From assembly GCA_946182825.1 (NCBI GenBank), contig CAMGZH010000004.1:40252-104251 (forward strand): a DNA stretch of 64,000 nucleotides. Reading direction: 5' to 3'. The first letter of the stretch is position 1; each line of letters opens with the position of its first letter. The DNA comes from an uncultured Lachnospiraceae bacterium (lineage in GTDB: Bacteria; Bacillota; Clostridia; Lachnospirales; Lachnospiraceae). Below, piece after piece: positions 9,309 to 20,160 of the stretch. The translations under genes and the position numbers were made by a program. Below the pieces are notes generated by a model. That model saw nothing but the letters and a program-made list of their open reading frames with translations. It was not told the DNA's origin and ran no database searches.

Positions 9309-10982
9309 ATGTCAGACAGTACAGCAGAAATCAAAAGCAGAAACTTTATTGAGGAAGAGATCGACAAGGATCTTGCGGAGGGCGTGTATGACCACGTTGT
9401 AACACGATTCCCGCCGGAGCCGAATGGATTTTTACATATCGGACATGCCAAGTCCATCATTTTGAATTACGGTCTTTCCCAGGAGTACAACGGAGACTTC
9501 CACATGCGTTTCGATGACACCAATCCGACGAAGGAGAAGAGTGAATTCGCAGAGGCGATCCAGAAGGATATTCACTGGCTCGGAGCAAAGTGGGATGAGA
9601 CCAAATATGCCTCCGATTACTTTGAGCAGATGTATGAGTATGCTGTCAAGCTGATCAAGAAGGGCAAGGCATATGCCTCAGATCTGAATGCAGAGCAGAT
9701 TCGTGAGTACCGTGGTACTTTGACAGAACCGGGTAAGAAGGATCCGAATTCCGAACGTCCAATCGAGGAGTCCCTTCAGATCTTTGAGGATATGAGGGCC
9801 GGCAAGTATGAGGACGGTTCCATGGTTATCCGTGCGAAGATCGATGTAAATTCTCCCAACATCAATATGAGAGATCCTATCATTTATCGTGTGGCTCATA
9901 TGAACCATCACCGCCAGGGAGACAAGTGGTGCATCTATCCTATGTACGATTTTGCTCATCCGATCGAGGATGCCCTTGAGGGAATTACACATTCCATCTG
10001 TACTCTGGAGTTTGAGGACCATCGTCCTTTATATGACTGGGTCGTTCGTGAGTGCGAATTTGAGAATCCACCACGTCAGATCGAGTTTGCCAAGCTTTAC
10101 CTTAAGAATGTCGTAACCGGTAAGCGTTACATCAAGAAGCTGGTGGAAGATGGTATTGTAGACGGATGGGACGATCCTCGTCTTGTATCCATTGCGGGAC
10201 TTCGTCGCCGCGGTTACACACCGGAGGCCATTCGCCGCTTTGTGGAGCTTTGCGGCGTCAGCAAGGCAAATTCCACAGCAGAGTATCCGATGCTGGAGTA
10301 CTGCATCCGTGAGGATCTTAAGACAAAGGTTCCACGTGTGATGGCAGTCCTTGATCCGGTTGAGCTTGTGATCGACAACTATCCGGAGAATGAGACGGAG
10401 GAACTAGAGGTTCCGAACAATCTTGAGAACGAAGCTCTTGGAAGCCGTAAGGTCACATTCTCTAAGCATTTATATATTGAGCGCAGTGATTTTATGGAAG
10501 AGCCGGTTAAGAAGTACTTCCGCATGTTCCCGGGGAACGAGGTTCGTCTGATGAATGCCTATTTTGTTACCTGCACCGGTTGCGATAAGGATGAGAACGG
10601 CAATGTCATCCGAATCCACGGAACCTATGATCCTCTGACTCGTGGTGGTAACAGCAACGACGGCCGTAAGGTCAAGGGCACCATTCATTGGGTCAGCAAG
10701 GAAACAGCAATTACAGCTCCTGTTCGTCTCTATGAAAATATTGTAGATGAGGAAAAAGGAGTTTATAATGAGAATGGTGAAGTAAATGTAAATCCAAATT
10801 CTCTTGTTGTAATGAACGATGCGAAGCTTGAGTCATCCCTTCTGGATGTGAAGGCATATGACAGTTTCCAGTTTGTACGCAACGGTTTCTTTACAGTAGA
10901 TAGCAAGGACTCGAAGGACAAGGCACCGGTGTTTAACAGAATCGTATCTCTTAAGAGCTCCTTTAAGCTGCCAAACAATTAA
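9309..10982 (+). CDS. glnS: Glutaminyl-tRNA synthetase
   Basis: [53 protein letters not shown] motif; class I Gln/GluRS architecture, 557 aa. Confidence 0.93.
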   Translation: MSDSTAEIKSRNFIEEEIDKDLAEGVYDHVVTRFPPEPNGFLHIGHAKSIILNYGLSQEYNGDFHMRFDDTNPTKEKSEFAEAIQKDIHWLGAKWDETKYASDYFEQMYEYAVKLIKKGKAYASDLNAEQIREYRGTLTEPGKKDPNSERPIEESLQIFEDMRAGKYEDGSMVIRAKIDVNSPNINMRDPIIYRVAHMNHHRQGDKWCIYPMYDFAHPIEDALEGITHSICTLEFEDHRPLYDWVVRECEFENPPRQIEFAKLYLKNVVTGKRYIKKLVEDGIVDGWDDPRLVSIAGLRRRGYTPEAIRRFVELCGVSKANSTAEYPMLEYCIREDLKTKVPRVMAVLDPVELVIDNYPENETEELEVPNNLENEALGSRKVTFSKHLYIERSDFMEEPVKKYFRMFPGNEVRLMNAYFVTCTGCDKDENGNVIRIHGTYDPLTRGGNSNDGRKVKGTIHWVSKETAITAPVRLYENIVDEEKGVYNENGEVNVNPNSLVVMNDAKLESSLLDVKAYDSFQFVRNGFFTVDSKDSKDKAPVFNRIVSLKSSFKLPNN

Positions 10983-10995
10983 AAAGGAAGATAGA

Positions 10996-11907
10996 ATGAA
11001 TTTATTATCAGGACTTGAAAAATTTGGTTTGAATGTTAAGGGTGACCTTGATATTACAGATGACGGTAAGAAAAAGACAAAGAACCAGGCGGCAGGCAAA
11101 GCCAGTGCCGCTTCTACTAAGATCGAGGAGAAGGATCTGGTTCTGGAGAAGAGTGTGCAGTGCCCGGTTTGTGATTACAAATTCAAGACACTGACTGCTA
11201 AGAGCAGTAAGGCAAAGCGCTTGGAGCCGGATTCCGATCTGCGCCCGAATTTTGAGGGAATCGATACCTTGAAGTATGAGGTCTGCTCCTGCCCGAATTG
11301 CGGTTATTCCGCAATGAATAAGTTCTTTGAGCATCTGTCCATGTCCCAGATCAAGTGGATTCGTGAGGCAGTAGGAGAGAACTTCAGCCCAGTGGAGGAG
11401 AAGCAGGAAGAGATCTATTCCTATCAGGAGGCTGTGGATCATTATAAGTTAGCACTTGTCTGCGCTATGGCTAAGCATGGAAAGCTTTCCGAGAAGGCTG
11501 TTGTCTGCCTGCGTATCGCATGGCTTCGCAGAGGCGAACTTAAGACGCTGACGGATAAGACACCAGAGGTCGAGGAGAAGCGTAAGCAGTTGACCACGGA
11601 GATGGAGGGCTTCTATCGTCAGGCGTATGAGGGTCTGAAGAAGGCTTTCTCAACAGAGACACCGCCATACTGTGGGATGAACTCCAATACCGTTGAGTAT
11701 CTTCTTGCGAATATGGCATATCATTTCAAGGAGTACGGTGAGGCATCAAAGCTTGTAACAGGATTGCTGGGTAATCCGAATACACCTTCAAGGGTCAAGG
11801 ATCTTTGCAGAGATCTTAAGGAAGAAATCGTGAAAGAGGTTAAGATCGCAAAGGTAAAGGCTGCAAAGGCTGCTGCGGCTAAGGGTCAGACTCCTTCCGC
11901 CAAATAA
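10996..11907 (+). CDS. DUF2225-type protein with paired CxxC motifs
   Basis: CPVCDYKF...LKYEVCSCPNCGYSAMNKFFEHLS. Confidence 0.75.
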   Translation: MNLLSGLEKFGLNVKGDLDITDDGKKKTKNQAAGKASAASTKIEEKDLVLEKSVQCPVCDYKFKTLTAKSSKAKRLEPDSDLRPNFEGIDTLKYEVCSCPNCGYSAMNKFFEHLSMSQIKWIREAVGENFSPVEEKQEEIYSYQEAVDHYKLALVCAMAKHGKLSEKAVVCLRIAWLRRGELKTLTDKTPEVEEKRKQLTTEMEGFYRQAYEGLKKAFSTETPPYCGMNSNTVEYLLANMAYHFKEYGEASKLVTGLLGNPNTPSRVKDLCRDLKEEIVKEVKIAKVKAAKAAAAKGQTPSAK

Positions 11908-11956
11908 GGACGGGTATTCTTTTCCTTATTTTTATACAAAAAAGTAACAAAAAACA

Positions 11957-12006
11957 AAGCAACCTTGTATAATATGGCGAAATGCCGGATGCAGGTTGCT
12001 TTTTTG
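11957..12006 (+). terminator. Intrinsic terminator downstream of the DUF2225 gene
   Basis: AAGCAACCT...AGGTTGCTTTTTT stem with inner GGC/GCC helix. Confidence 0.7.
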
Positions 12007-12100
12007 ATTCAATTAAACTATTATATTTCCTAGAAACACAAATGTCCGTCAGGCGTGGACAGTTGTGGGATAAGGAAAAAGAAAAGAGTAGGAGAATATC

Positions 12101-13192
12101 ATGAGCGAGAAGTTAAGAGTAGGTATCCTTGGTGGTACCGGAATGGTAGGTCAGCGTTTTATCTCATTATTAGAGAATCACCCTTGGTTTGAGGTTACTG
12201 AGATCGCAGCCAGCCCAAGAAGTGCAGGAAAGCGCTATGAAGAGTGCGTAGAGGGTCGTTGGAAGATGGATACTCCGATTCCTGCCGCTGTTAAGGACAT
12301 CGTTGTTAAGAACGTGAACGAGGTGGAAGAGGTTGCTAAGGATGTTGACTTCGTTTTCTCTGCTGTTGATATGACAAAGGAAGAGATCAAGAAGATCGAG
12401 GAAGAGTACGCTAAGACAGAGACTCCGGTTGTTTCCAACAACAGCGCACATCGTTGGACAAAGGATGTTCCAATGGTTGTACCTGAGATCAATCCTGAGC
12501 ACTTCGAGGTTATCGAGTCTCAGAAGAAGCGTCTTGGTACAACACGCGGATTCGTTGCAGTTAAGCCAAACTGCTCCATCCAGTCTTATGCGCCGGTTCT
12601 TACAGCATGGAAGGAATTTGAGCCATATGAGGTAGTTGTTTCCACATACCAGGCGATCTCCGGAGCAGGTAAGACCTTTAAGGATTGGCCTGAGATGAAT
12701 GCCAACATCATTCCTTTCATCGGTGGTGAGGAAGAGAAGTCTGAGAAGGAGCCTCTTCGTATTTGGGGTAAGGTCGTTGGTGATGAGATCGTTCCTGCAA
12801 GCTCTGATGAGATCAAGATCACTTCTCAGTGTATTCGTGTACCGATCTTAAACGGTCATACAGCGACTGTTTTCGTTAAGTTCAGAAAGCAGCCGACCAA
12901 GGAGCAGCTCATTAAGGCTATGACAAGCTTCTCCGGACTTCCACAGGAACTTGAGCTTCCAAGTGCTCCGAAGCAGTTCATTCAGTACCTTGAGGAGGAC
13001 AACCGTCCACAGGTACAGCTGGATGTAAACTATGAGAATGGAATGGGAATCTCTGTTGGTCGTCTTCGTGAGGATAGCATCTATGACTGGAAGTTCGTAG
13101 GTCTTTCTCATAACACCGTTCGTGGTGCAGCCGGTGGAGCAGTGCTTTGCGCAGAGCTTCTTAAGGCTAAGGGATATATCACAAAGAAATAA
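12101..13192 (+). CDS. asd: Aspartate-semialdehyde dehydrogenase
   Basis: LRVGILGGTGMVGQRFISLLENHPWFEVTEIAASPRSAGKRY; VAVKPNCSIQSYAPVLTAW (catalytic Cys region). Confidence 0.92.
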   Translation: MSEKLRVGILGGTGMVGQRFISLLENHPWFEVTEIAASPRSAGKRYEECVEGRWKMDTPIPAAVKDIVVKNVNEVEEVAKDVDFVFSAVDMTKEEIKKIEEEYAKTETPVVSNNSAHRWTKDVPMVVPEINPEHFEVIESQKKRLGTTRGFVAVKPNCSIQSYAPVLTAWKEFEPYEVVVSTYQAISGAGKTFKDWPEMNANIIPFIGGEEEKSEKEPLRIWGKVVGDEIVPASSDEIKITSQCIRVPILNGHTATVFVKFRKQPTKEQLIKAMTSFSGLPQELELPSAPKQFIQYLEEDNRPQVQLDVNYENGMGISVGRLREDSIYDWKFVGLSHNTVRGAAGGAVLCAELLKAKGYITKK

Positions 13193-13207
13193 TGGCATGT
13201 CTGCTCA

Positions 13208-13266
13208 CCGATTCGGATGGCGCGTTGTTGTTTATGCGCCTGCCCGGTCGGTGGGCTTTTTTTATT
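13208..13266 (+). terminator. Probable intrinsic terminator after asd
   Basis: GCTCACCGA...TCGGTGGGC followed by TTTTTTT. Confidence 0.6.
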
Positions 13267-13322
13267 ATTTAAAATGTGTATAATAGTAGAGTGAGTCTAG
13301 AATGATTGAAAGGACGTGTAAT

Positions 13323-14537
13323 ATGAACGTTAGAGACAGATTCTTAAAGTATATTTCAATTTTTACCACATCGGATGAGACCACCGGTACCACACCAAGT
13401 ACCCCTCGTCAGTTTGATCTTGGACGGCTGCTTTGCCAGGAGCTTAAGGAGATCGGTCTTGAGGATGTGGTGTTGACAGATACATGCTATGTATACGGCC
13501 GTATTCCGGCCAGCAAGGGCTGCGAGGGTGTGAAGCCCATTGCCCTGATCTCCCATATGGATACAGCACCTGATTTTTCCGGAGAGAATGTGAAGCCTCA
13601 GATCATCGAGAATTATGATGGAGGGGATGTGACCCTTGGTGACAGTGGTAAGATCCTTTCTGTTTCGGATTTTCCGGAGCTTCCTTCCTTAAAGGGCAGA
13701 ACACTGATCACCACCGATGGAACCACACTCCTTGGTGCGGATGATAAGGCCGGCGTTGCGGCTATCGTTACAGCGGCAGAGGCAATGATCCATTCCGATG
13801 AGGCACATGGTGAGATCTGGATCTGCTTTACGCCGGATGAAGAGATTGGAGAAGGTCCGGATCATTTTGAGCTTGACCGTATCAATGCGGCTTTTGGATA
13901 CACGGTAGACGGTGGCTACGAGGGTGAGATCGCCTATGAGAATTTCAATGCATCCTCTGCCCATATCACCATTCATGGTGTGAACGTACATCCGGGTGAG
14001 GCAAAGGATCTTATGGTGAATGCAGGCCTGATCGCAACAAAGCTTGCGGCATCTCTTCCGGATGACCAGACACCGGCGGCAACAGAAGAATATGAGGGCT
14101 TTTACCATCTCATCGAGATGGAGGGAAATGTGGAGAAGGCAAAGCTTTCCTACATTCTGCGTGATCATGACGCGGACAAGTTAAAAGAAAAGGAAGCACA
14201 CCTGACGGAGCTTGTGGCAAAGGTGAATGAGACCTATGGAGAGAAGACGGCTGAAATTGAGATCTCTCATTCCTACGACAATATGATCTCTGTTGTAAAG
14301 GATCATATGGAGATCGTTCATCTGGCAGAGGATGCGATCCGTTCCCAGGGAATCGAGCCGGTTTCCGAGCCGATCCGTGGAGGAACAGACGGTGCACAGC
14401 TGACATTCAAGGGTCTTCCATGCCCGAACCTTGGAACCGGTGGATATGCCTTCCATGGTCCGTTTGAGCACGTGACAGTGGAAGCCATGGAGACTGTGGT
14501 TGAGATCCTTAAGTATATTATGACGCATGCAGGGTAA
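13323..14537 (+). CDS. pepT: Peptidase T (M20 tripeptidase)
   Basis: ALISHMDTAPDFSGENVKPQIIENYDGGD; TDGTTLLGADDKAGVAAIV; TPDEEIGEGPDHFELDRINAAFGYTVDGG. Confidence 0.92.
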   Translation: MNVRDRFLKYISIFTTSDETTGTTPSTPRQFDLGRLLCQELKEIGLEDVVLTDTCYVYGRIPASKGCEGVKPIALISHMDTAPDFSGENVKPQIIENYDGGDVTLGDSGKILSVSDFPELPSLKGRTLITTDGTTLLGADDKAGVAAIVTAAEAMIHSDEAHGEIWICFTPDEEIGEGPDHFELDRINAAFGYTVDGGYEGEIAYENFNASSAHITIHGVNVHPGEAKDLMVNAGLIATKLAASLPDDQTPAATEEYEGFYHLIEMEGNVEKAKLSYILRDHDADKLKEKEAHLTELVAKVNETYGEKTAEIEISHSYDNMISVVKDHMEIVHLAEDAIRSQGIEPVSEPIRGGTDGAQLTFKGLPCPNLGTGGYAFHGPFEHVTVEAMETVVEILKYIMTHAG

Positions 14538-14575
14538 GCGATCGGTAGATTCAGTGCAGGATAAGGGAAAGACGT

Positions 14576-15940
14576 ATGGAGAGAAGACAGGCTGATAAGC
14601 AGTTTTTACAGAAGGTGTATGAGGAGAGCGGAAATGCTGCTGTTCTGATGATAGCATCTGCAAACAGTGAGAGGGAAAGCCTTCTTGAGAGCTTTTTAAA
14701 GGATAAAAAGTTTTTTTACTATGATTGTGATTATGCATCCGCAAATCTTCAGCTTGCTCTTTTGCAAAAGCAGGTCAGTCTGCAGTGCGACCAGCGGCTT
14801 TCCCATAATACCTATGATGAATGTTTCTCAAGGATCCGAAGCGGTGATGCCAGCAAGCTGGTGGTGGTGTTAGACCATGTGGAGCGGGTCGGCAAGAAGA
14901 ATACCCTGTTTTTCGAGGCGGTTGCAAAGCTCCGTAAAAAACAGCTGTATCCAGGGCCGGTTCTGATCCTGCTTTTGACATCGACGTTGACCTGGAATCA
15001 TAAGGATCTGAAGGAGCAGTTGGGAGAGAAGCTTTTTGGCTGTATCGACCATCGACTGCAGGTGGCGGACATCAGTTTTCTTGATCTTGTCCGCTGTCTG
15101 AAAGATTATTCGGTGAAGGATTCCGTTCAGACCTACGGTGTGATCGGTGGAATCCCGGAGTATGTCAGCTGCTGGAATGCCGGGCTCACATTTAAGGAAA
15201 ATGTCTGCTGGCAGATCCTTTCTCCTACGGGAAGACTCTTCCATGCGGCAGAGCTTGCCATCGCCCGGGAACTTCGTGAACCGGAGGTATACAATACCAT
15301 TCTGTACGCTATGGCCTCCGGCAGGGAGAAGTTAAATGATATTTATGAGGCCACCGGTTATTCCAGACCGAAGATCAGTGTTTATCTGAAGAATCTTGCG
15401 GCCTTTGATGTGGTGGAGAAGGTGATCTCCTTCGATGCCGGCGGATGGGATAACGCCAAGAAGGGTGTGTACCGGATCAAGAATAATTTCCTTGCGTTTT
15501 ATTATCATTTTATCTATTCCAACCGTTCAGCACTGTTTCAGATGAGCAGTGAAGCCTTTTACGACACCTACATCCAGCCCGGGCTTGCGGACTATATGCA
15601 AAGAGCCTTTGTGGATGTGTGCCGGGAGTATCTTTCTCTTTTGAACAAGATGGGAAAGCTGCCCCTTTCCATTACGAAAATGGGAACCTGGGTTGGAAAA
15701 GAAGGAACCGTGGATCTTGTGGGAGAAAACGATATCCGTGAGTATGTTGCAGCGATCTGTAACTGGCATATGGATGCCATCTCCATGCAGGATTATGAGA
15801 ATTTACAGAAGAATCTAAAGCTGGCCTGCATTAAGACCAAGGTGGTCTACCTGTTTTCAGCTACCAGCTTTACAGAAGATCTAAAGGCACTGGCAGAAGA
15901 GGATCCTTCCATCGTGCTTGTGGATATGAGGTCATTATAA
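14576..15940 (+). CDS. DUF234/archaeal-type STAND-like ATPase with degenerate Walker A
   Basis: VVVLDHVERV Walker B-like; YGVIGGIPEYVSCW; winged-helix GYSRPKISVYLKNLAAFDVVEKV; YRIKNNFLAFYYHFIY; no GxxxxGK[ST]. Confidence 0.65.
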   Translation: MERRQADKQFLQKVYEESGNAAVLMIASANSERESLLESFLKDKKFFYYDCDYASANLQLALLQKQVSLQCDQRLSHNTYDECFSRIRSGDASKLVVVLDHVERVGKKNTLFFEAVAKLRKKQLYPGPVLILLLTSTLTWNHKDLKEQLGEKLFGCIDHRLQVADISFLDLVRCLKDYSVKDSVQTYGVIGGIPEYVSCWNAGLTFKENVCWQILSPTGRLFHAAELAIARELREPEVYNTILYAMASGREKLNDIYEATGYSRPKISVYLKNLAAFDVVEKVISFDAGGWDNAKKGVYRIKNNFLAFYYHFIYSNRSALFQMSSEAFYDTYIQPGLADYMQRAFVDVCREYLSLLNKMGKLPLSITKMGTWVGKEGTVDLVGENDIREYVAAICNWHMDAISMQDYENLQKNLKLACIKTKVVYLFSATSFTEDLKALAEEDPSIVLVDMRSL

Positions 15941-18018
15941 TGGGAAAATCGCTGTTTATTGCAGAGAAACCTATGGTAGCACGTGCGTTTGCCGAGGTTT
16001 TTGATGAAAAACTGACAAAGCATGACGGCTATATGGAGGGAGATCATATTGTTGTCACCTGGTGTGTGGGACATCTTGTTACAATGAGCTATCCGGAAGT
16101 CTACGATGAAAGCCTGAAACGCTGGAGACTGGATACCCTTCCTTTCATTCCGGATACCTTCAAATACGAAGTGATCCATGGTGTGAAAAAGCAGTTTGAT
16201 ATTGTAAAACGTCTTTTAAACCGTGAGGATGTCAGCCGGATCTATGTCTGCACCGATTCGGGACGAGAGGGAGAATATATCTATCGTCTGGTCCGTCAGG
16301 AGGCTGGTGTTCATGACAAGGATGAGCGACGAGTCTGGATCGATTCACAGACTGAGGATGAAATTAAAAGAGGAATTAAGGAAGCAAAGCCTTTATGCGA
16401 GTACGATCATCTTTCCGATGCAGCGTATTTAAGAGCCAAAGAGGATTATTTAATGGGAATCAATTTCTCCCGGCTTTTGACCCTTAAGTACGGAAATGAT
16501 ATGGCAGCTTTTTTAAATGAAAAGCATTGCGTGGTTTCAGTGGGACGTGTGATGACCTGTGTTCTTGGAATGGTCGTACGAAGAGAAATTGAGATCCGGC
16601 AGTTCGTCAAGACTCCCTTTTACCGCGTTCTATGTGATTCGACCATGACAGAGGAGGGGGAGAGCCTTTCTTTGGAGTGGAAGAGTGTTAAGGGAAGCGC
16701 TTATGAGAATTCTCCTCTTCTATACAAGGAAAACGGCTTTAAGGAAAAGATATCGGCCATGGAGCTGATCAAGCTTGTTTCCGGGAATCCTCAGGCCGTA
16801 CTTGACGGGGAGGATAAGATGCCGGTGGAACTTTCTCTTACGGTTGCCTCGGCAGAACGCAAGCAGGAAAAAAAGAATCCACCGCTGTTATATAACCTTG
16901 CGGAGATTCAGAATGATGCGTCGAAGTTTTTCAAGATATCCCCGGATCAGACTCTTAACATCATTCAGTCTCTTTACGAGAAAAAGCTTGTGACGTATCC
17001 GCGAACCGATGCCAGGGTCCTTTCCAGTGCCATTGCGAAGGAGATCACCAAGAACATCCGTGGTCTTATGAATATTCCCGGTCTGAAGCCCTTTGCGGAA
17101 GATATTCTTGAAAAGGAACGGTTTAAGGGGATTGAAAAGAGCCGATATACGGATGACAAGAAGATCACCGACCACTATGCCATTATTCCCACCGGGCAGG
17201 GCTTTGGTGCGTTAAACAGTCTGGATGCAACGTCGATGCATGTGTATGAGGCCATCTGCCGACGGTTTCTGGCGATCTTTTATCCTCCGGCCATCTATCA
17301 GAAGCTTTCCATCGATGCTATGGCAGGGCAGGAGCATTTCTTTGCCAATGACAAGTATCTGAAAGACGCAGGCTATCTTGCAGTGATGAATTACTCCTTC
17401 CTTAAGAAAAAGAAGGAAGACGAAACAAGTGATGCCATGCGGGAAGCCCTTGGCAATGTGAAAAAGGGAACGGTACTTTCCGCAAAGACCCTATACATCA
17501 AAGAAGGTGAGACATCCCCACCGAAGCGTTATACCTCTGGTTCTATGATTCTTGCCATGGAGAATGCGGGATCTCTGATCGAAGATGAAGAACTGCGGGA
17601 GCAGATCAAAAGTAACGGAATCGGTACTTCGGCGACCCGGGCCGGAATTCTGGAAAAGCTTGTTAAGATCCGATATCTTTCCCTGAATCAGAAGACCCAG
17701 GTCATTACCCCGACCCTGACTGGCGAAATGGTGTACTATGTGGTTGGTTACTCGGTTCGTTCAATGTTAAATGCAGCTTTAACAGCTAGCTGGGAGAAAG
17801 GATTGGGACAGGTTGCGGAAGGTGAGATCGACGAAGATGATTACATGAAGAAGCTGACGGCCTTTATCACAAGCAATACCCAGAAGGTTAAGGGTGTTTA
17901 CAACCGACAGCAGCTGATGCAGTGTTTTCAGTACGCTAGCCAGTTCTATAAGAAGGGCTCTTACGGCGGAATCAAAAAGGAAAAAGCCAAAAATAGTAAG
18001 AAAAAAGCCAATAATTAA
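15940..18018 (+). CDS. topB: DNA topoisomerase III-type (type IA)
   Basis: MGKSLFIAEKPMVARAFAEVF; TDSGREGEYIYRLV; catalytic KKLVTYPRTDARVL; overlaps the upstream stop as TAATG. Confidence 0.9.
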   Translation: MGKSLFIAEKPMVARAFAEVFDEKLTKHDGYMEGDHIVVTWCVGHLVTMSYPEVYDESLKRWRLDTLPFIPDTFKYEVIHGVKKQFDIVKRLLNREDVSRIYVCTDSGREGEYIYRLVRQEAGVHDKDERRVWIDSQTEDEIKRGIKEAKPLCEYDHLSDAAYLRAKEDYLMGINFSRLLTLKYGNDMAAFLNEKHCVVSVGRVMTCVLGMVVRREIEIRQFVKTPFYRVLCDSTMTEEGESLSLEWKSVKGSAYENSPLLYKENGFKEKISAMELIKLVSGNPQAVLDGEDKMPVELSLTVASAERKQEKKNPPLLYNLAEIQNDASKFFKISPDQTLNIIQSLYEKKLVTYPRTDARVLSSAIAKEITKNIRGLMNIPGLKPFAEDILEKERFKGIEKSRYTDDKKITDHYAIIPTGQGFGALNSLDATSMHVYEAICRRFLAIFYPPAIYQKLSIDAMAGQEHFFANDKYLKDAGYLAVMNYSFLKKKKEDETSDAMREALGNVKKGTVLSAKTLYIKEGETSPPKRYTSGSMILAMENAGSLIEDEELREQIKSNGIGTSATRAGILEKLVKIRYLSLNQKTQVITPTLTGEMVYYVVGYSVRSMLNAALTASWEKGLGQVAEGEIDEDDYMKKLTAFITSNTQKVKGVYNRQQLMQCFQYASQFYKKGSYGGIKKEKAKNSKKKANN

Positions 18019-18044
18019 AAGCAAAGTTAATAAGGAGAAGGAAA

Positions 18045-18716
18045 ATGGAATGCACAATTGCGAACATGTATGACTTGAAGGAGACCATTGCAGCAGAACT
18101 CTTTGATGGCAAGACCTATCCTTGGGAAGTGTTGCCGGAGATCGGTGACTTTATTAAGAAGCTTGGTCCTACACTTGATCCGGAGGTCTTTGAGCAGAGG
18201 GGAGAGGATATCTGGGTAGCAAAAGATGTTAAGATCTATCCTACCGCAACTCTGACCGGTCCATTGATCATCGATGAGGGAACCGAGGTTCGCCCGGGGG
18301 CTTTCATCCGTGGCAAGGCTATCATCGGTAAGAACTGCGTGGTGGGGAATTCCACAGAGATCAAAAATGATGTGATCTTTAACAATGTTCAGGTGCCGCA
18401 TTACAACTATGTGGGAGATTCTGTGCTTGGCTTCCATTCTCATATGGGTGCAGGTTCTATTACGTCTAACGTCAAGAGTGATAAGACCCTTGTTGTTGTA
18501 AAAGATAGGAACGGCGAGGAAATTGAAACAGGATATAAGAAATTTGGTGCCATGCTGGGGGACTATGTCGAGGTGGGATGTAACTCTGTGTTAAATCCTG
18601 GAACCGTAATCGGCGCTCACAGCAATGTTTATCCGTTATCCATGGTTCGCGGTGTGATCCCTGCAAATTCCATTGTCAAGAATAGAGCGGCACAGGAGAT
18701 CGTCCGTAAGGACTGA
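18045..18716 (+). CDS. Left-handed beta-helix (hexapeptide) protein, sugar nucleotidyl/acyltransferase-like
   Basis: Hexapeptide-like repeats PTATLTGPLIIDEGTEVRPGAFIRGKAIIGKNCVVGNSTEIKND. Confidence 0.75.
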   Translation: MECTIANMYDLKETIAAELFDGKTYPWEVLPEIGDFIKKLGPTLDPEVFEQRGEDIWVAKDVKIYPTATLTGPLIIDEGTEVRPGAFIRGKAIIGKNCVVGNSTEIKNDVIFNNVQVPHYNYVGDSVLGFHSHMGAGSITSNVKSDKTLVVVKDRNGEEIETGYKKFGAMLGDYVEVGCNSVLNPGTVIGAHSNVYPLSMVRGVIPANSIVKNRAAQEIVRKD

Positions 18717-18743
18717 TAACAGAGGAACCGGAAGGAAACACAA

Positions 18744-20036
18744 ATGGGAAATTTATTAAATGAACTATTAATTAATGGAACTTCTCCTTATCATGTTGGA
18801 AAGTTTATACGTGAGACATTAAATGCGACCTGCGGTTTTCAGATCCTAGATATGACGTCCCCCTGGCAGTTAGAGGCGGGCGGAAACTATGTGATCGATC
18901 TTGGATCCACCATGATCGCCTTTCGCCTTCCAAAGGATAGGAAAGGGATGCTTCCACGGGAAGAGGAGGGTGCGCCCTGTATTCGTATTACTGCCAGTCA
19001 TACAGACTATCCGGGGTTTCGGATCAAGTCGGATCCGGATATGACAGAAGGGTCTTATGTGACATTGGATACCGAGGTCTACGGCGGTCCCATTGACAGC
19101 AGCTGGCTGGATCGTCCCTTGGGTGTTGCTGGACTTGTGACGGTGGCAGGTGAAGATGCCTTTTCTGTAAAAGAGGTCTTATATGACAGTGGGCGGGCGC
19201 TTCTTACCATTCCAAATCTTGCCATTCATATGGACCGTGAGACCAATCAGGGTAAGACCTTTAACCGTCAGACACAGTTGATTCCTCTGTTTACTGCGTC
19301 AGAGGATGAAGAGAGTTTTACGGAGTTTTTGGCTTCTGATCTTGGTGTCGAGTCCGATGAGATCCTTTCCTGGGACCTGTGCGTCTATAATGCGGATCAG
19401 CCGATGCGTATCGGAAGGGACTATGAAATGTTGTCGTCGCCCAGAATTGACAACCTTTCTTCCGTGGCAGCCTGCCTTTCTGCCATGATTCGTGAGGATG
19501 AAGCGGTGTCCCTTGAGATCTCTGCCTTCTTTAACCATGAAGAGATCGGCAGTACCACCAAGGAGGGGGCGAACTCCCAGCTGTTATCCCATGTGATCAC
19601 AAGGATCTACGACAGCCTCGGTTTTTCCGGAGAGGAGGCAGACCGCAGCATTTATGACGGTTTTCTTTTGTCAGTGGATGTAGCCCATGCCTTCCATCCG
19701 AATTATAAGGAAAAGGCAGATCCGAAAAATCGTCCGGTGATGAATAAGGGCTTTGCCATTAAGGAAGCCTTTTCCCAGTCCTATGCGACGGATCCTGTCA
19801 GCATTGGAATCGTAAAGGGGATCTGCCACAGGGAAGATATCCGGTATCAGAGCTATTTCAACCGGTCGGATATTCCGGGAGGTCATACCTTAGGCGTTTA
19901 CGTGACAAGCCATCTTCCTATGCGGGCAGTGGATATCGGACTTCCGATCCTTGCTATGCATTCTGCAAGAGAGCTTTGCGGAATGGATGATTACCTTTCC
20001 ATGGAAGACCTGATACGGGAATTTTATCGCGGATAG
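18744..20036 (+). CDS. M18 family aminopeptidase
   Basis: ITASHTDYPGFRIKSDPDM; FNHEEIGSTTKEGANSQLL; SVDVAHAFHPNY; MNKGFAIK. Confidence 0.92.
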   Translation: MGNLLNELLINGTSPYHVGKFIRETLNATCGFQILDMTSPWQLEAGGNYVIDLGSTMIAFRLPKDRKGMLPREEEGAPCIRITASHTDYPGFRIKSDPDMTEGSYVTLDTEVYGGPIDSSWLDRPLGVAGLVTVAGEDAFSVKEVLYDSGRALLTIPNLAIHMDRETNQGKTFNRQTQLIPLFTASEDEESFTEFLASDLGVESDEILSWDLCVYNADQPMRIGRDYEMLSSPRIDNLSSVAACLSAMIREDEAVSLEISAFFNHEEIGSTTKEGANSQLLSHVITRIYDSLGFSGEEADRSIYDGFLLSVDVAHAFHPNYKEKADPKNRPVMNKGFAIKEAFSQSYATDPVSIGIVKGICHREDIRYQSYFNRSDIPGGHTLGVYVTSHLPMRAVDIGLPILAMHSARELCGMDDYLSMEDLIREFYRG

Positions 20037-20069
20037 TTATCTGACGATTTTATATTATTTGTAAAGCTG

Positions 20070-20108
20070 GCACACTTTTGCGCGCATGTTGCAGAAGTGT
20101 GCTATAAT
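20070..20108 (+). promoter_or_regulatory. Inverted repeat GCACACTT-N17-AAGTGTGC abutting TATAAT upstream of the pyrophosphatase gene
   Basis: Perfect 8-bp arms at 20070-20077 and 20095-20102, TATAAT at 20103-20108 followed by a short T-run. Confidence 0.45.
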
Positions 20109-20160
20109 TTTTGCAGATACACTTGGGGTATTCTTTGGAGAAATCTAATAAAGGGGGTAA

